In this document: positions 32,658 through 41,397 of the stretch, piece after piece
Layout: each line of letters opens with the position of its first letter
Numbering within the stretch: position 1 is the stretch's first letter
Origin: an uncultured Alistipes sp.
GTDB lineage: Bacteria; Bacteroidota; Bacteroidia; Bacteroidales; Rikenellaceae
NCBI GenBank assembly: GCA_947629705.1
Contig: CANREN010000009.1
Coordinates: forward strand, 1 to 64,000
DNA: 64,000 nucleotides
Direction: 5' to 3'
Made by a program: the position numbers and the translations under genes
Notes under the pieces: generated by a model
What the model saw: only the letters and a program-made list of their open reading frames with translations
What the model was told of the DNA's origin: nothing
Databases searched by the model: none

Positions 32658-33395
32658 TTACGATAGCTTCTCCTCGAGATCGATTTCGCGGATTTTCCCT
32701 TGCGCGAAGAGGATGGCGCGAGCCGGATAGTTTTCGAGCAGGGCGGTGTTATGGGTCGACATCACGACGGCGCATCCGCGGGAGGCAATTTCGCGGAACA
32801 GCTGCATGATGTCATCGGCCGTTACGGGGTCGAGATTGCCGGTCGGTTCATCGGCGAGCAGGACTTTGGGCTCGTTGAGCAGCGCACGGGCGATGACCAG
32901 CCGCTGCTGCTCGCCGCCCGAAAGTTCGAGCGGCATCTTGTAGTTTTTGGTTCGGAGGTCGACCAATCCCAGCACCTTGTCGATCCGTTCACGGATTTGC
33001 GTCTCGTCTTTCCACCCCGTGGCTTTCATGACGTAGTAGAGGTTCATGAAGACGTTGCGGTCGGTCAGCAGCTGGTAGTCCTGAAAGACGATGCCGATGC
33101 GTCGGCGCAGATAGGGGATATCCTTGCGCCGCAGCCGCCGCAGATCGAATCCTGCGACGTCGCCTTCTCCGGCGAGCAGCGGCATTTCGGCATACAGCGT
33201 TTTGATCAGCGTGCTTTTGCCGCTGCCGACGCGCCCCAGCAGATAGACGAACTCCCCGGGGGAGACTTGCAGATCGACGTTCGAAAGTACCAGTTCACCC
33301 CGTTTGAGCAGCTTGGACGGGGAGCAGCTGCCGAACGGATCGTCGGCGTGATAGATGGAGACGTTTTTGAGTTTTACGACGTATTCCTCTTTCAT
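32658..33395 (-). CDS. ftsE: FtsE-like cell-division ABC transporter ATP-binding protein
   Basis: A 245-residue cytoplasmic ABC ATPase, best matching FtsE, which with the membrane protein FtsX controls septal peptidoglycan hydrolases. Visible are [16 protein letters not shown] (Walker A), the Q-loop in [14 protein letters not shown], the signature [17 protein letters not shown], Walker [14 protein letters not shown] and the switch His in MSTHN. No ftsX gene is adjacent, so the partner must be elsewhere. Another lipoprotein-releasing or antimicrobial-export ATPase of the same subfamily cannot be fully excluded. Confidence 0.85.
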   Translation of the reverse strand: MKEEYVVKLKNVSIYHADDPFGSCSPSKLLKRGELVLSNVDLQVSPGEFVYLLGRVGSGKSTLIKTLYAEMPLLAGEGDVAGFDLRRLRRKDIPYLRRRIGIVFQDYQLLTDRNVFMNLYYVMKATGWKDETQIRERIDKVLGLVDLRTKNYKMPLELSGGEQQRLVIARALLNEPKVLLADEPTGNLDPVTADDIMQLFREIASRGCAVVMSTHNTALLENYPARAILFAQGKIREIDLEEKLS

Positions 33396-33454
33396 GGGCG
33401 TGCGCTTTTGGGCATCGGGCCGGTTTTCCCTGCAAAAGGGTGTTAATAATGAAG

Positions 33455-33462
33455 CAAAGTTA
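33455..33462 (-). promoter_or_regulatory. -7 box of ftsE
   Basis: TAACTTTG on the minus strand fits TAnnTTTG, 60 nt upstream of the ftsE ATG. It is directly beside the dispersed repeat at 33472. Confidence 0.55.
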
Positions 33463-33471
33463 ATAAAAATC

Positions 33472-33626
33472 GGCGATTATATGCAAATTTATCCCGACGG
33501 TAATCCGAAACCGTATGATCTTGCGGGCTTCGACCCCGGCCTCCCCCCCCCTCCGAGAAAGAGACTTGGGGTCAGGAATGCAAACGCGGTGAAGCCGCGA
33601 GCGAAACGACCGACAGCGAGACGGCG
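33472..33626 (-). repeat. Dispersed intergenic repeat, copy A
   Basis: Read on the minus strand this stretch aligns along about 150 bp with 36300-36450: shared blocks are CGCTCGCGGC, CCGCGTTTGCA, a GACCCC...GGTC core and, at the far end, TACGG(T/C)TT.GG...CCGTCGG..TAAATTT.CAT..AATCGCC. The opposite strand of that last block reads MQIYPDGNPKP from ATG 33481, while copy B reads MEIYTDGTPKP and then a stop. The central run of C is a likely site of length variation. Confidence 0.7.
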
Positions 33627-33655
33627 CCCTTCGATGATTTGATCCGGTGTAAAGA

Positions 33656-33687
33656 TTTGTACTTTACCGAAATTTGTATTATCTTTG
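33656..33687 (+). promoter_or_regulatory. Promoter of the tmRNA gene
   Basis: TTTG at 33656-33659 and TATCTTTG at 33680-33687 match both Bacteroidetes boxes (-33 and -7) with a 20-nt spacer, the best complete promoter in the window. It predicts a short 5' leader removed from the tmRNA precursor. Confidence 0.75.
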
Positions 33688-33725
33688 CAACGTTCGCAAA
33701 CGAACTCGTCGCTGCAAGCGACTTC

Positions 33726-34126
33726 GGGGGTGCCCGGTTTTGACAGCAGGCAGAGTTTGATTGTAAGCACGTCGAGCACTGTGCGGCGGCTCGTAAATCC
33801 CGACGCTCGAACATCAAATGGCAATAACAGCTATGCACTCGCTGCCTGATTTTCAAGGAAAATCGGCTTAATCGACCGGCCCAAGGCGGTCGGACGACGA
33901 GTATCCCGAAGGGCTGTTCCGCTCTTTAACGGCTCTTCATACGGGGTATCATTCATTTAGAGATAGTGCATCGGAGGGTTCCGGCCGGTGTGCGAAATTC
34001 AAGGAACTGGGATTCGCGTTAGGTTGTCGCCTGCCAGGCGCGGATAGAAGGATGAAACGGCGACTAAACGTGTAGAAAGCTTTCGGGTTCCCTGTTTGGA
34101 CGCGGGTTCGACTCCCGCCACCTCCA
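33726..34126 (+). ncRNA. ssrA: Transfer-messenger RNA (tmRNA)
   Basis: Rescues ribosomes stalled on broken mRNAs and adds a degradation tag. The 5' end GGGGGTG (33726-33732) pairs with CACCTCC (34119-34125) to form the acceptor; a T-arm GCGGG-TTCGACT-CCCGC (34102-34118) precedes it, and CCA is not encoded. The tag frame GGC AAT AAC AGC TAT GCA CTC GCT GCC TGA (33820-33849) gives GNNSYALAA, close to the GENNYALAA-type tags known in Bacteroidetes, with Gly GGC as the likely resume codon. Pseudoknot-forming segments fill 33860-34070. About 401 nt. Confidence 0.95.
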
Positions 34127-34179
34127 CTGATTTATGACGGCCGCTGCGTTGCGGCCGCTCGAAACTGTTGATCCGACTT

Positions 34180-35322
34180 ATGAAATCTTCGCTTTGCGGC
34201 CGCCGGCTTCTTTTTGCTGCGGCCTCGTTGTTTTTTATGGCAGCCGTCATCCCGTCGGCATCGGCCCAGCGCAAGAATGATTCGCTGCGCAAGCGGGACG
34301 AAGCCTTTTTCGCAACGGACGAGGCTTTCCGCATCGGCGAGCAGGTGCTGCTCTACCAGCGGGAGACCGGCGGCTGGCCGAAGAATATCGATATGGCGAA
34401 ACCGTTGACCGAGGCGGAGCGGCAGACCCTCTTGCAGGAGCGGTCGCGCCGCAACGATTCGACCACCGACAACGGCGCCACGACCGTGCAATTAGTCTAT
34501 TTGGCGCGGCTTTACCGGGCGACGGGCGATCTGCGTTTCCGCGATGCGTTTCGTCGGGGCGTGGCGTATCTGTTGAGCGGTCAGTATGCCAATGGCGGCT
34601 GGCCGCAGTTCTGGCCCGAGATGCGCGACTATCAAATCCATATCACCTACAACGACGATGCGATGGTGAACACCTTGACCTTGCTGCGGGACATTGCGGC
34701 GGCCGGCGCGCCTTACGACGGCGATTTGGTCGACCGCCCCTTGCGCAAACGGGCGGCGAAGGCCTTCGACAAGGGAATCGCGTGCATCGTCAGGACGCAG
34801 ATCGTGGTCGGCGGAGTGCCTACGATATGGTGCCAGCAGCACGACCGCGAAACGCTGCTTCCGGCCGCTGCACGAATCTACGAACTGCCTTCGTTCTGTC
34901 CGCAGGAGAGTGCCGCGATCGTCCGGTTGTTGATGGAGCTGCCGCATCCCGACACACGCGTGAAACGGGCCGTACACGGTGCGATGAAGTGGTTCGACAC
35001 CTATAAGATCACCGGCCTGCGCGTCGTTCGGGACGGGAATGCCCGCTTGGTCGCCGCACCCGGAGCCGTTCCGATTTGGGCGCGCTTTTATGACCTGGAG
35101 CATTGCGAACCGTTCGTATGCGACCGCGACGGCTTGCCGCGGCGGCGGTTGGACGAAATCGGTTCGGAGCGCCGGAACGGATACAGCTGGTACGACAGCC
35201 GTCCGGCCAAACTTTATCCGTTGTACGAAGCATGGGCCGATCGTTACGATCCGAAGCATAAAATTTCTCTCCGGTTGGATTCGCAAGGCGCTAACGAGAA
35301 GGGGCTGTTTTCTGTAAAATAG
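34180..35322 (+). CDS. Pectate lyase, polysaccharide lyase family 10
   Basis: Cleaves polygalacturonate by beta-elimination in the periplasm or outside the cell. The 380-residue protein has a signal peptide (about 1-30) and an alpha/alpha toroid with the PL10 patterns YQRETGGWPKNIDM near residue 64, NGGWPQFWP and YQIHITYNDDAMVNTL near 145-165, PIWARFYDLEHCEPFVCDRDG near 292 and RRNGYSWYDSRP near 330. ATG 34180 puts the signal peptide at the start; a TTG lies four codons upstream. No SusC/SusD pair is nearby, so this is an isolated pectinase rather than part of a polysaccharide utilisation locus. Confidence 0.88.
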   Translation: MKSSLCGRRLLFAAASLFFMAAVIPSASAQRKNDSLRKRDEAFFATDEAFRIGEQVLLYQRETGGWPKNIDMAKPLTEAERQTLLQERSRRNDSTTDNGATTVQLVYLARLYRATGDLRFRDAFRRGVAYLLSGQYANGGWPQFWPEMRDYQIHITYNDDAMVNTLTLLRDIAAAGAPYDGDLVDRPLRKRAAKAFDKGIACIVRTQIVVGGVPTIWCQQHDRETLLPAAARIYELPSFCPQESAAIVRLLMELPHPDTRVKRAVHGAMKWFDTYKITGLRVVRDGNARLVAAPGAVPIWARFYDLEHCEPFVCDRDGLPRRRLDEIGSERRNGYSWYDSRPAKLYPLYEAWADRYDPKHKISLRLDSQGANEKGLFSVK

Positions 35323-35356
35323 TCAAGATCGTCGGGAGGCGGCCGGGCCGCTCGGA

Positions 35357-36202
35357 TTATTCGGCTGCGGAGAGCTCCGGAAACTCCAGCAGGCGATCGA
35401 TGGCCATCGCATTCGACGGTTTCGCGGGAAGGGCGGAGTAGAGAACGGCCCGACCGGCCGCAGCCAGCATACGCAGGTCGTTGGCCCCGTCGCCTACGAC
35501 GGCGCAATCGGCTTGCTGGCAGCCGTTTCGCCGACAAAAATCATCGAGAGCGCACACTTTTTCCGTTTCGTCGATCAATTTTCCGGCCGGTCGTCCCGTC
35601 AACGCGCCGGCACGTTCTTCGAGTTCGGTGGCATAGAGCGTCCGGATACCGACCCGCCGTTGTACGGCTCGTCCGACACGGGCGTATCCGCCTGTTACGA
35701 TGGCTGTTGCAACTCCTCGGCGATGCAGCGCCCCGCACAATCGTTCGGCGCCTTCGGTCAGTTGCAGGCGTGCGATAACCGCATCGATCCGGTCGACGGG
35801 CGTGCCCGCCAGCAGTTGCAGACGCTCCCGATAGTTGGCGGCGAAATCCGTCTTTCCGTCCATGGCCGCCTGCGTCAGCTGCCGGATGCGGTCGCCGAGA
35901 CCCAGCTCGTCGGCCAGGGTGTCGAGAAATTCGCAGGCCGTCAGCGTCGCGTCCAAATCGAACAGAAAAGCCCGCACCGGCCGTTCCGACCGCGAAAAGA
36001 GAAGGGCAGCCCCTTCGTTCCGCGTCCACGGAAGCAGCTTGCGCAGCAGAAGATAGGGATCGATCGGGCCGTCGAGCGTCCAACCGGCCGCATCGGACCG
36101 TTCGACCGAGGCCCGCTGTGCGGCGCACACGGCGGCAAGATGCTCCCCGAAGCGATCGGGAGGCACGGTTCCGATCAGGCGCACGACCGATTTTTCATTC
36201 AT
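35357..36202 (-). CDS. serB: Phosphoserine phosphatase
   Basis: Removes phosphate from phosphoserine in serine synthesis. The 281-residue HAD-family protein has the motif I aspartates in FLFDLDATLTACE (Asp82 and Asp84), motif II as VTGGYARVG near residue 170, Lys in GKLIDETEKV, and motif IV VVGDGANDLRMLAAAG near 243. The N-terminal about 75 residues are a shortened ACT-like region; many Bacteroidetes SerB proteins carry a longer one. Motif I has Ala where Ser is usual (DxDST), a conservative change. Confidence 0.88.
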   Translation of the reverse strand: MNEKSVVRLIGTVPPDRFGEHLAAVCAAQRASVERSDAAGWTLDGPIDPYLLLRKLLPWTRNEGAALLFSRSERPVRAFLFDLDATLTACEFLDTLADELGLGDRIRQLTQAAMDGKTDFAANYRERLQLLAGTPVDRIDAVIARLQLTEGAERLCGALHRRGVATAIVTGGYARVGRAVQRRVGIRTLYATELEERAGALTGRPAGKLIDETEKVCALDDFCRRNGCQQADCAVVGDGANDLRMLAAAGRAVLYSALPAKPSNAMAIDRLLEFPELSAAE

Positions 36203-36299
36203 TGTGTCGGAATCGATTGGAGGGTCGGCATCCGATGCCGACGATCTGCAAAGGCAACTAAATATCATTTTACACCGCATCGAGTCGGCGCACGGTTTT

Positions 36300-36450
36300 G
36301 CATCGCCGTCGGTCCTATCGCTCGCGGCCTGTGGCCGCGTTTGCAGGTTCGACCCCACCCCAAGCCCCTCCCAGGGGAGGGGCTTCGGTCGGAACTCGCA
36401 AAGTGCTACGGCTTTGGCGTGCCGTCGGTGTAAATTTCCATGGAATCGCC
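36300..36450 (+). repeat. Dispersed intergenic repeat, copy B
   Basis: Homologous, in inverted orientation, to 33472-33626. The core is an 11-bp hairpin, AAGCCCCTCCC (36362-36372) with GGGAGGGGCTT (36375-36385), flanked by CGCTCGCGGC and the block GCTACGGCTTTGG/CCGTCGG. On the minus strand ATG 36441 reads MEIYTDGTPKP before a stop, so the coding-like core is conserved between copies while the rest is not. The gap between serB and cobU (36203-36565) is otherwise filled only by the cobU promoter. Confidence 0.7.
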
Positions 36451-36496
36451 TCTGCAAAAATACGAATTTTTTATTAGCTCGGTAGCGAGAATCCGT

Positions 36497-36504
36497 TATC
36501 TTTG
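36497..36504 (+). promoter_or_regulatory. -7 box of the cobUTSC operon
   Basis: TATCTTTG is an exact TAnnTTTG match 62 nt before cobU. The leader is too short for a cobalamin riboswitch and shows no B12 box. Confidence 0.65.
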
Positions 36505-36565
36505 CCGGAGTAAACTCGTATTTCGACCGTTGCAGGTCGGAATTTCCCGAGCTTGCAGTCGAAAA

Positions 36566-37075
36566 ATGAAACGCATCATTCTGATAACGGGCGGCCAACG
36601 CTCCGGAAAAAGCCGCTATGCCGAAAGTCTGGCTTTGCAGTCGGCGGCGAATCCGGTCTATGTCGCTACGGCCCGCATCTTCGACGACGAGTTCCGCGAA
36701 CGGGTTCGGCGCCATCAGGAGCGGCGGGGCCCCGAATGGACGAACGTCGAGGAGGAAAAATACTTGGGACGGTTCGATTTCACGGGGCGGACGGTGCTCG
36801 TCGATTGCGTAACGCTGTGGTGTACGAATTTCTTTTTCGACCTCGGCGAAGCGGTCGATGCGGCGGCCGAAGCGGTCGAGCGGGAGTTCGACGCCCTGAC
36901 GTCCCGCGAGGCTGCCTATATTTTCGTAACGAACGAAATCGGACTGGGCGGCGTGGCGGAGCGTGCGACGCAGCGCCGTTTCGCCGATTTGCAGGGAGTG
37001 GTCAATCAATACATCGCCGCGCGTGCCGATCGGGTCATTCTGATGATCAGCGGCCTGCCCGTAACTGTCAAATAA
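36566..37075 (+). CDS. cobU: Adenosylcobinamide kinase / adenosylcobinamide-phosphate guanylyltransferase
   Basis: Phosphorylates adenosylcobinamide and transfers GMP to give adenosylcobinamide-GDP, activating the corrin for nucleotide-loop attachment. The 169-residue protein has the P-loop [16 protein letters not shown] at the N-terminus, the guanylylated His within [12 protein letters not shown] near residue 47, and [27 protein letters not shown] near 128, a variant of the family TNEVGMG. First gene of a four-gene lower-loop operon; the next gene starts 4 nt after its stop. Confidence 0.95.
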   Translation: MKRIILITGGQRSGKSRYAESLALQSAANPVYVATARIFDDEFRERVRRHQERRGPEWTNVEEEKYLGRFDFTGRTVLVDCVTLWCTNFFFDLGEAVDAAAEAVEREFDALTSREAAYIFVTNEIGLGGVAERATQRRFADLQGVVNQYIAARADRVILMISGLPVTVK

Positions 37076-37079
37076 AGCT

Positions 37080-38120
37080 ATGAGAAACTTCCGGATCGAA
37101 CGGCCCGACGAAGCTCTGCGGCCGCTGCTGCAACAGAAGATCGACAATCTGACCAAACCGAAAGGATCGTTGGGCCAGTTGGAACGGATCGCCGTGCGGG
37201 TCGGCATGATCCAGCAGACCCTGACGCCCGAGCTGCACGCTCCGCAGAATCTGCTTTTCGCCGCCGACCACGGCATCGTCGATGAAGGCATCAGCCTGTC
37301 GCCCAAGGAGATCACGTGGCAGCAGACGCTCCATTTCGTGCGGAGCGGCGGCACGGGGATCGGTTTCTTGTGCCGTCAGCACGGTTTTCGGCTGAAAGTG
37401 ATCGATGCCGGCGTCGATTTCGACTTTCCGGCCGGCTGCGGCATCATCGATCGCAAAATCCGCAAGGGGACGTCGAATTATCTGCACGGTGCGGCCATGA
37501 CGGCCGAAGAGCTCGACCGATGCCTCGACGTCGGCGCCGAAATGGTCGACCGGGCCGTCGAGGAGGGAAGCAACATTCTCTCTTTCGGCGAGATGGGGAT
37601 TACCAATACGTCGTCTTCCTCTATATGGATGCACTTTTTTACCGGCATTTCGTTGGCGGAGTGCATCGGCGCCGGCAGCGGATTGGATGACGAGGGGATC
37701 CGCCGCAAATACGAGGTTTTGCGTCAGGCTGTGGCCCGTTACGCAGGCGCCGGTTCGCCGGCCGACTTGATCCGATGGTTCGGCGGCTTCGAGATGGCGA
37801 TGGCCGTAGGCGGCATGTTGCGGGCCGCGGAGCGGAAAATCGCGATCTTGGTCGACGGGTTCATCATGTCGGCCTGCATCCTGGCCGCTTCGAAACTGCA
37901 TCCCGAAGTGTTGGATTATGCGCTTTTCGGCCACGTCGGAGACGAACAGGGCCACCGCCGCCTGTTGGAAGCGATGCACGCCGAGCCGATTCTGCACCTC
38001 GGTCTGCGCCTCGGTGAGGGATCGGGGGCGGTCTGCGCCTATCCGATCGTCGAATCGGCCGTGCGGATGCTCGATGAAATGGATACCTTCCAGGCCATGC
38101 AGATCACCAAATACTTTTGA
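37080..38120 (+). CDS. cobT: Nicotinate-nucleotide--dimethylbenzimidazole phosphoribosyltransferase
   Basis: Makes alpha-ribazole phosphate from the lower-ligand base and nicotinate mononucleotide. The 346-residue protein has [17 protein letters not shown] near residue 20, [14 protein letters not shown] near 60, [12 protein letters not shown] near 170 (family GEMGIGNT), and the C-terminal [22 protein letters not shown] with the catalytic Glu near residue 316. Which base it prefers cannot be told. Second gene of the operon. Confidence 0.96.
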   Translation: MRNFRIERPDEALRPLLQQKIDNLTKPKGSLGQLERIAVRVGMIQQTLTPELHAPQNLLFAADHGIVDEGISLSPKEITWQQTLHFVRSGGTGIGFLCRQHGFRLKVIDAGVDFDFPAGCGIIDRKIRKGTSNYLHGAAMTAEELDRCLDVGAEMVDRAVEEGSNILSFGEMGITNTSSSSIWMHFFTGISLAECIGAGSGLDDEGIRRKYEVLRQAVARYAGAGSPADLIRWFGGFEMAMAVGGMLRAAERKIAILVDGFIMSACILAASKLHPEVLDYALFGHVGDEQGHRRLLEAMHAEPILHLGLRLGEGSGAVCAYPIVESAVRMLDEMDTFQAMQITKYF

Positions 38121-38125
38121 TCGGA

Positions 38126-38893
38126 ATGCGCATGACGGATCGTTTGTTCGCTGCTTTGATGCTGTTGACGCGGCTGCCTTTCGGGCGGTTGCGCCGCGTC
38201 CCGCCCGAGGCGTTCGCCCATACGACCGATTGGTGGTCGGCCGTCGGATGGCTGACGGGCGGTCTGACGGCGCTCGTGTTGTGGGGGGCCGCTGCGTGGC
38301 TGCCCATGCCGGTGGCGGTCGTCCTCGCTTTCGGTGCGCGTATCCTGTTGACCGGGGCCTTGCACGAAGACGGCCTTGCCGATTTCTTCGACGGATTCGG
38401 CGGCGGCACGACCCGCGAAAAAACGCTGGCCATCATGAAGGATTCGCACATCGGTACATACGGTGTGCTGGGTCTGATCTTCTATGCTTTGCTGCTTACG
38501 GGCTCCGTCGCTGCGCTGCCGGTCGATACGGCTGTCCGGTTGGTTGCGGTCGGAGATCCTTTGTCGAAGTTCGCCGCTTCGCAGTTGATCGCTGTTTTGC
38601 CCTATGTCCGTCCGTTGGCGCAGAGCAAGGTCGGGACGGGCTATCGCCGCATGAGCATTGGGGCGTGGCTGCTCTCCGCCGCGTTCGGCCTGCTGCCTGC
38701 CGCTGCGTGGCTGCCCGCTGCGTTTTGGCCGGTCGCGATCGTGCCGTTCGTCGTTACGGGCCTTTTGATCGGTTTCATGCGGCGGCGCATCGGCGGTTAT
38801 ACGGGCGATTGTTGCGGCGCGACGTTCCTTTTAAGCGAAGCGGCCTTCTATCTTGCATCCGCAGTGATCGGTTATGGAGGTCTGGTTGGTTAG
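38126..38893 (+). CDS. cobS: Adenosylcobinamide-GDP ribazoletransferase
   Basis: Joins adenosylcobinamide-GDP with alpha-ribazole phosphate in the inner membrane. The 255-residue protein has several membrane helices and the conserved loop ALHEDGLADFFDGFGGG then TREKTLAIMKDSHIGTYGVLGL (near residues 73-110), with the acidic metal-binding residues. ATG 38126 was chosen over a TTG at 38117 and an ATG at 38132. Its end overlaps cobC by 20 nt. Confidence 0.95.
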   Translation: MRMTDRLFAALMLLTRLPFGRLRRVPPEAFAHTTDWWSAVGWLTGGLTALVLWGAAAWLPMPVAVVLAFGARILLTGALHEDGLADFFDGFGGGTTREKTLAIMKDSHIGTYGVLGLIFYALLLTGSVAALPVDTAVRLVAVGDPLSKFAASQLIAVLPYVRPLAQSKVGTGYRRMSIGAWLLSAAFGLLPAAAWLPAAFWPVAIVPFVVTGLLIGFMRRRIGGYTGDCCGATFLLSEAAFYLASAVIGYGGLVG

Positions 38894-39401
38894 ACATACG
38901 TCGGTCGACGTCCCCGCAGGAACGTTTTACGGACAGTCGGATGTCCCTTTGCGGACGACCTTCGACGAGGAGGCGGCCGCCGTTCGGGAGGCCCTGGCGG
39001 GCATCCGATTCGACGCTGTGTGGTGCAGTCCGTTGAGCCGATGCGTCCGTTTGGCCGAAGCGTGCGGATACGGCGGCGCTCGACGCGATGCACGCCTGTT
39101 GGAGCTGAATTTCGGGGCTTGGGAGAAGCACCGGTTCGACGGGATCGACGACCCGCAGTTGCAGCGCTGGTTCGACGATTGGTTGCACATGCGGCCCACC
39201 GGCGGCGAATCGTTTGCCGAACAGATCGTGCGCGTGGGCGGTTTTTTGGATGAATTGCGCCGGCGTCCGATCGGTCGGGCGCTGTTGTTCGTCCACGGAG
39301 GCGTGCAGCTTTGCGCCGGTATCTATGCCGGTCTGTTTCCGCCCGAGGAGGCGTTCAACCACCGGCTCCCTTATGGCAGCATACTGAAAATCACGATTTA
39401 G
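38874..39401 (+). CDS. cobC: Alpha-ribazole phosphatase, histidine phosphatase superfamily
   Basis: Removes the 5'-phosphate in the last step of nucleotide-loop assembly. The 175-residue protein has the phosphohistidine motif VRHTSVDVPAGTFYGQSD at the N-terminus, SPLSRCVRLAE near residue 51, LLELNFGAWE near 76 and the second His in LLFVHGGVQL near 143. It overlaps cobS, and its stop overlaps by 4 nt the end of cbiB on the other strand. Other phosphoglycerate-mutase-like activities are possible, but context favours CobC. Confidence 0.88.
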   Translation: MEVWLVRHTSVDVPAGTFYGQSDVPLRTTFDEEAAAVREALAGIRFDAVWCSPLSRCVRLAEACGYGGARRDARLLELNFGAWEKHRFDGIDDPQLQRWFDDWLHMRPTGGESFAEQIVRVGGFLDELRRRPIGRALLFVHGGVQLCAGIYAGLFPPEEAFNHRLPYGSILKITI

Positions 39402-40408
39402 ATAGAGAAAATTCCGTCGCAGAGCAGCGTCCGGAAGCCGATCGCCAGCACGATGCAGACGATCTCCACCCGTCGGTTGATGACGATGGCCCGCTGCATG
39501 TCTGCGGTCGTCAGCGGCCGGTCGTTCGTTCCGATATAGGGTTTGCAGACGGTTTCGCCGAAGTAGTCGTGCGGGCCTCCGAACCGGCAGTCGAGGATGC
39601 CCGCCAACGCCGCTTCGGGCCATCCGGAGTTGGGGCTTGCATGTTGCGGCCCGAAGCGCAGTACGAAACGCATCAACCTCGGGCGTCCGGCGGCCAAGAC
39701 CATCGACAGGGCGGTCAGTCGGGCGGGAATCCAGTTGGCCGCATCGTCGATGCGCGCCGCTGCGCATCCGAATCGGCGATAACGCCCGGTGCGATAGCCG
39801 ATCATCGAATCGAGCGTGTTGACCATCTTGTAGGCCGCCATGCCGGGCACGCCGAGGAGGGCATACCAGAAAATCGGGGCGACCACGCCGTCGTTCAAAT
39901 TTTCAGCCAGCGTTTCTAACGCCGCCGTGCGGATCTCTTGCGGCGAGAGGGCGGCGGTGTCGCGTCCTACGATGCGGGCGACCTGCCGTCGGCCCGTTTC
40001 GGTCGAACGGTCGACCGCCCGAAAGACTTCGCGCACCTCGTCGATCAAGGTCTTGCCAGCCAATGAATAGAAAACCGCCGCCGTCTCGAAGAGAATCACG
40101 AGGATGAGGCTTATCCAGGCGCCCGGGCCCCATTCGAACAGCAGGGCCAGCAGGTTTCCGAGCCACAGCAGCCCGATGATCGCTTTCGTCGTCATCCAGG
40201 TGCCGGCGACCAATCCGACGGCCAGCAGCCCGCCTTTCAGCATGCGGTGGGCACCTCGGTTCCAGCGACGTTCGCCGGCCGCAATCAGTTTGCCGAATCC
40301 GACGACAGGGTGGGGCACTCCTGCGGGATCGCCGAACCGGCGGTCGAGCAGCCAGCCCGCCAACAGCGGAAGCTGCGGGCCGATCAACAGGAGATAAGGC
40401 AGCTCCAT
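39398..40408 (-). CDS. cbiB: Adenosylcobinamide-phosphate synthase
   Basis: Attaches the aminopropanol linker to adenosylcobyric acid. The 336-residue membrane protein has LLDRRFGDPAGVPHPVVGFGKLI near residue 20, IVGRDTAALSPQEIRTAALETLAENLNDGVVAPIFWYALLG near 150 (family signature, in part), YKMVNTLDSMIGY and the C-terminal ASPNSGWPEAALAG. It is the last gene of the reverse cob operon; its start overlaps the aminotransferase-like gene by 25 nt. Confidence 0.94.
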   Translation of the reverse strand: MELPYLLLIGPQLPLLAGWLLDRRFGDPAGVPHPVVGFGKLIAAGERRWNRGAHRMLKGGLLAVGLVAGTWMTTKAIIGLLWLGNLLALLFEWGPGAWISLILVILFETAAVFYSLAGKTLIDEVREVFRAVDRSTETGRRQVARIVGRDTAALSPQEIRTAALETLAENLNDGVVAPIFWYALLGVPGMAAYKMVNTLDSMIGYRTGRYRRFGCAAARIDDAANWIPARLTALSMVLAAGRPRLMRFVLRFGPQHASPNSGWPEAALAGILDCRFGGPHDYFGETVCKPYIGTNDRPLTTADMQRAIVINRRVEIVCIVLAIGFRTLLCDGIFSI

Positions 40409-41397
40409 TCTTTCAATGCGTTCAATAGTAAATCGTTCGCTTCCCTCGTCTGCGTCGCCACACGGAAGTGCCGGTCGGTCAGTCCTTCGAAATTCGACGC
40501 ATCGCGGATCAAAATTCCGCGGGTCGTCGCTAACCACTCTTTCAGCTGGCGGGCCGTGCCGCCTGCGCGGATTTCGACCGTCATGAAATGGGTGTCGGTC
40601 GGTTGCGGGACGAACCGCCCCGTCGCTTGCAGTCCATCGGCCAACCGTCGGGTTTCGGCCAGCAGATCGGCTAACGGCGGCGCCGTTACGCCGTGTTCGA
40701 GCAGATAGCGGCCCGCTTCGATGGCTAACGCGTGAACCGGCCACGGCATCCGCAGCTGCCGCACCCGGGCGCAAAGCGTCGGATGGGCCGTCAGATAGCC
40801 GAGCCGCAGCCCGGGCACGGCGTAATGTTTGGTCATCGAATGGAGCAGGATGAGGTTTTTGCGTCGGGCTGCTTCGGCGGCCGCGATCGTCGGCCGGAGC
40901 GTGAAGGCCGCATAGGAGTGGTCGATGACGAAGAGTTTGTCCGGATGTTCGTCGATCGTCCGCAGCAGCCGGTCGGCATCGAATGCCGTTCCGGTCGGAT
41001 TGTTCGGGTTGCAGCACCAGAGTGTCTCGCCGGTCGGGGCCCAGGGCGTTGCGACCGATGACACGCGATGCCCGTAAAGATGGCATGCATCGCCGTATTC
41101 GGCGAAGGTGGGCTGCACGATTTGAGTCGTCGCACCGGCCGTCAGGTGAGCCGCCAGATAGATTGCTTCGGTCGCTCCGTTGGTCGCCAGTACCGATTCG
41201 GGCGCGATGCCATGGCGCTCGGCCAAGACCCGTTCGAGGGTAAACGGTTCCGGCTCCGGATAGTGTTCGAGGACGGTCAGCCGTTTGCGCAGAAAGGCGT
41301 ACAATCCGCTGTGGTCGATGCCAGCCGGAACATTCGAACTGAAATCGGCCCGAATTTCGTCGTAACGATAGCGGTCATCGCCGTGTCCCTCGATCAT
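40384..41397 (-). CDS. cobD: Threonine-phosphate decarboxylase
   Basis: A PLP enzyme that makes (R)-1-aminopropan-2-yl phosphate from threonine phosphate for CbiB, its neighbour. The 337-residue class I/II aminotransferase fold has the family N-terminus FSSNVPAGIDHSGLYAFL, NGATEAIYL, WCCNPNNPTGT near residue 130, FVIDHSYAAFT near 158 and the PLP lysine in HSMTKHYAVPGLRLGY near 188. A histidinol-phosphate aminotransferase is the main alternative by sequence, but overlap with cobQ (4 nt) and cbiB (25 nt) makes the cobalamin role likely. Confidence 0.88.
   Translation of the reverse strand: MIEGHGDDRYRYDEIRADFSSNVPAGIDHSGLYAFLRKRLTVLEHYPEPEPFTLERVLAERHGIAPESVLATNGATEAIYLAAHLTAGATTQIVQPTFAEYGDACHLYGHRVSSVATPWAPTGETLWCCNPNNPTGTAFDADRLLRTIDEHPDKLFVIDHSYAAFTLRPTIAAAEAARRKNLILLHSMTKHYAVPGLRLGYLTAHPTLCARVRQLRMPWPVHALAIEAGRYLLEHGVTAPPLADLLAETRRLADGLQATGRFVPQPTDTHFMTVEIRAGGTARQLKEWLATTRGILIRDASNFEGLTDRHFRVATQTREANDLLLNALKEWSCLISC

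Noticed and set aside
36203..36565. A second cobalamin riboswitch upstream of cobU
   Set aside because: There is no B12 box and the region is filled by the dispersed repeat.
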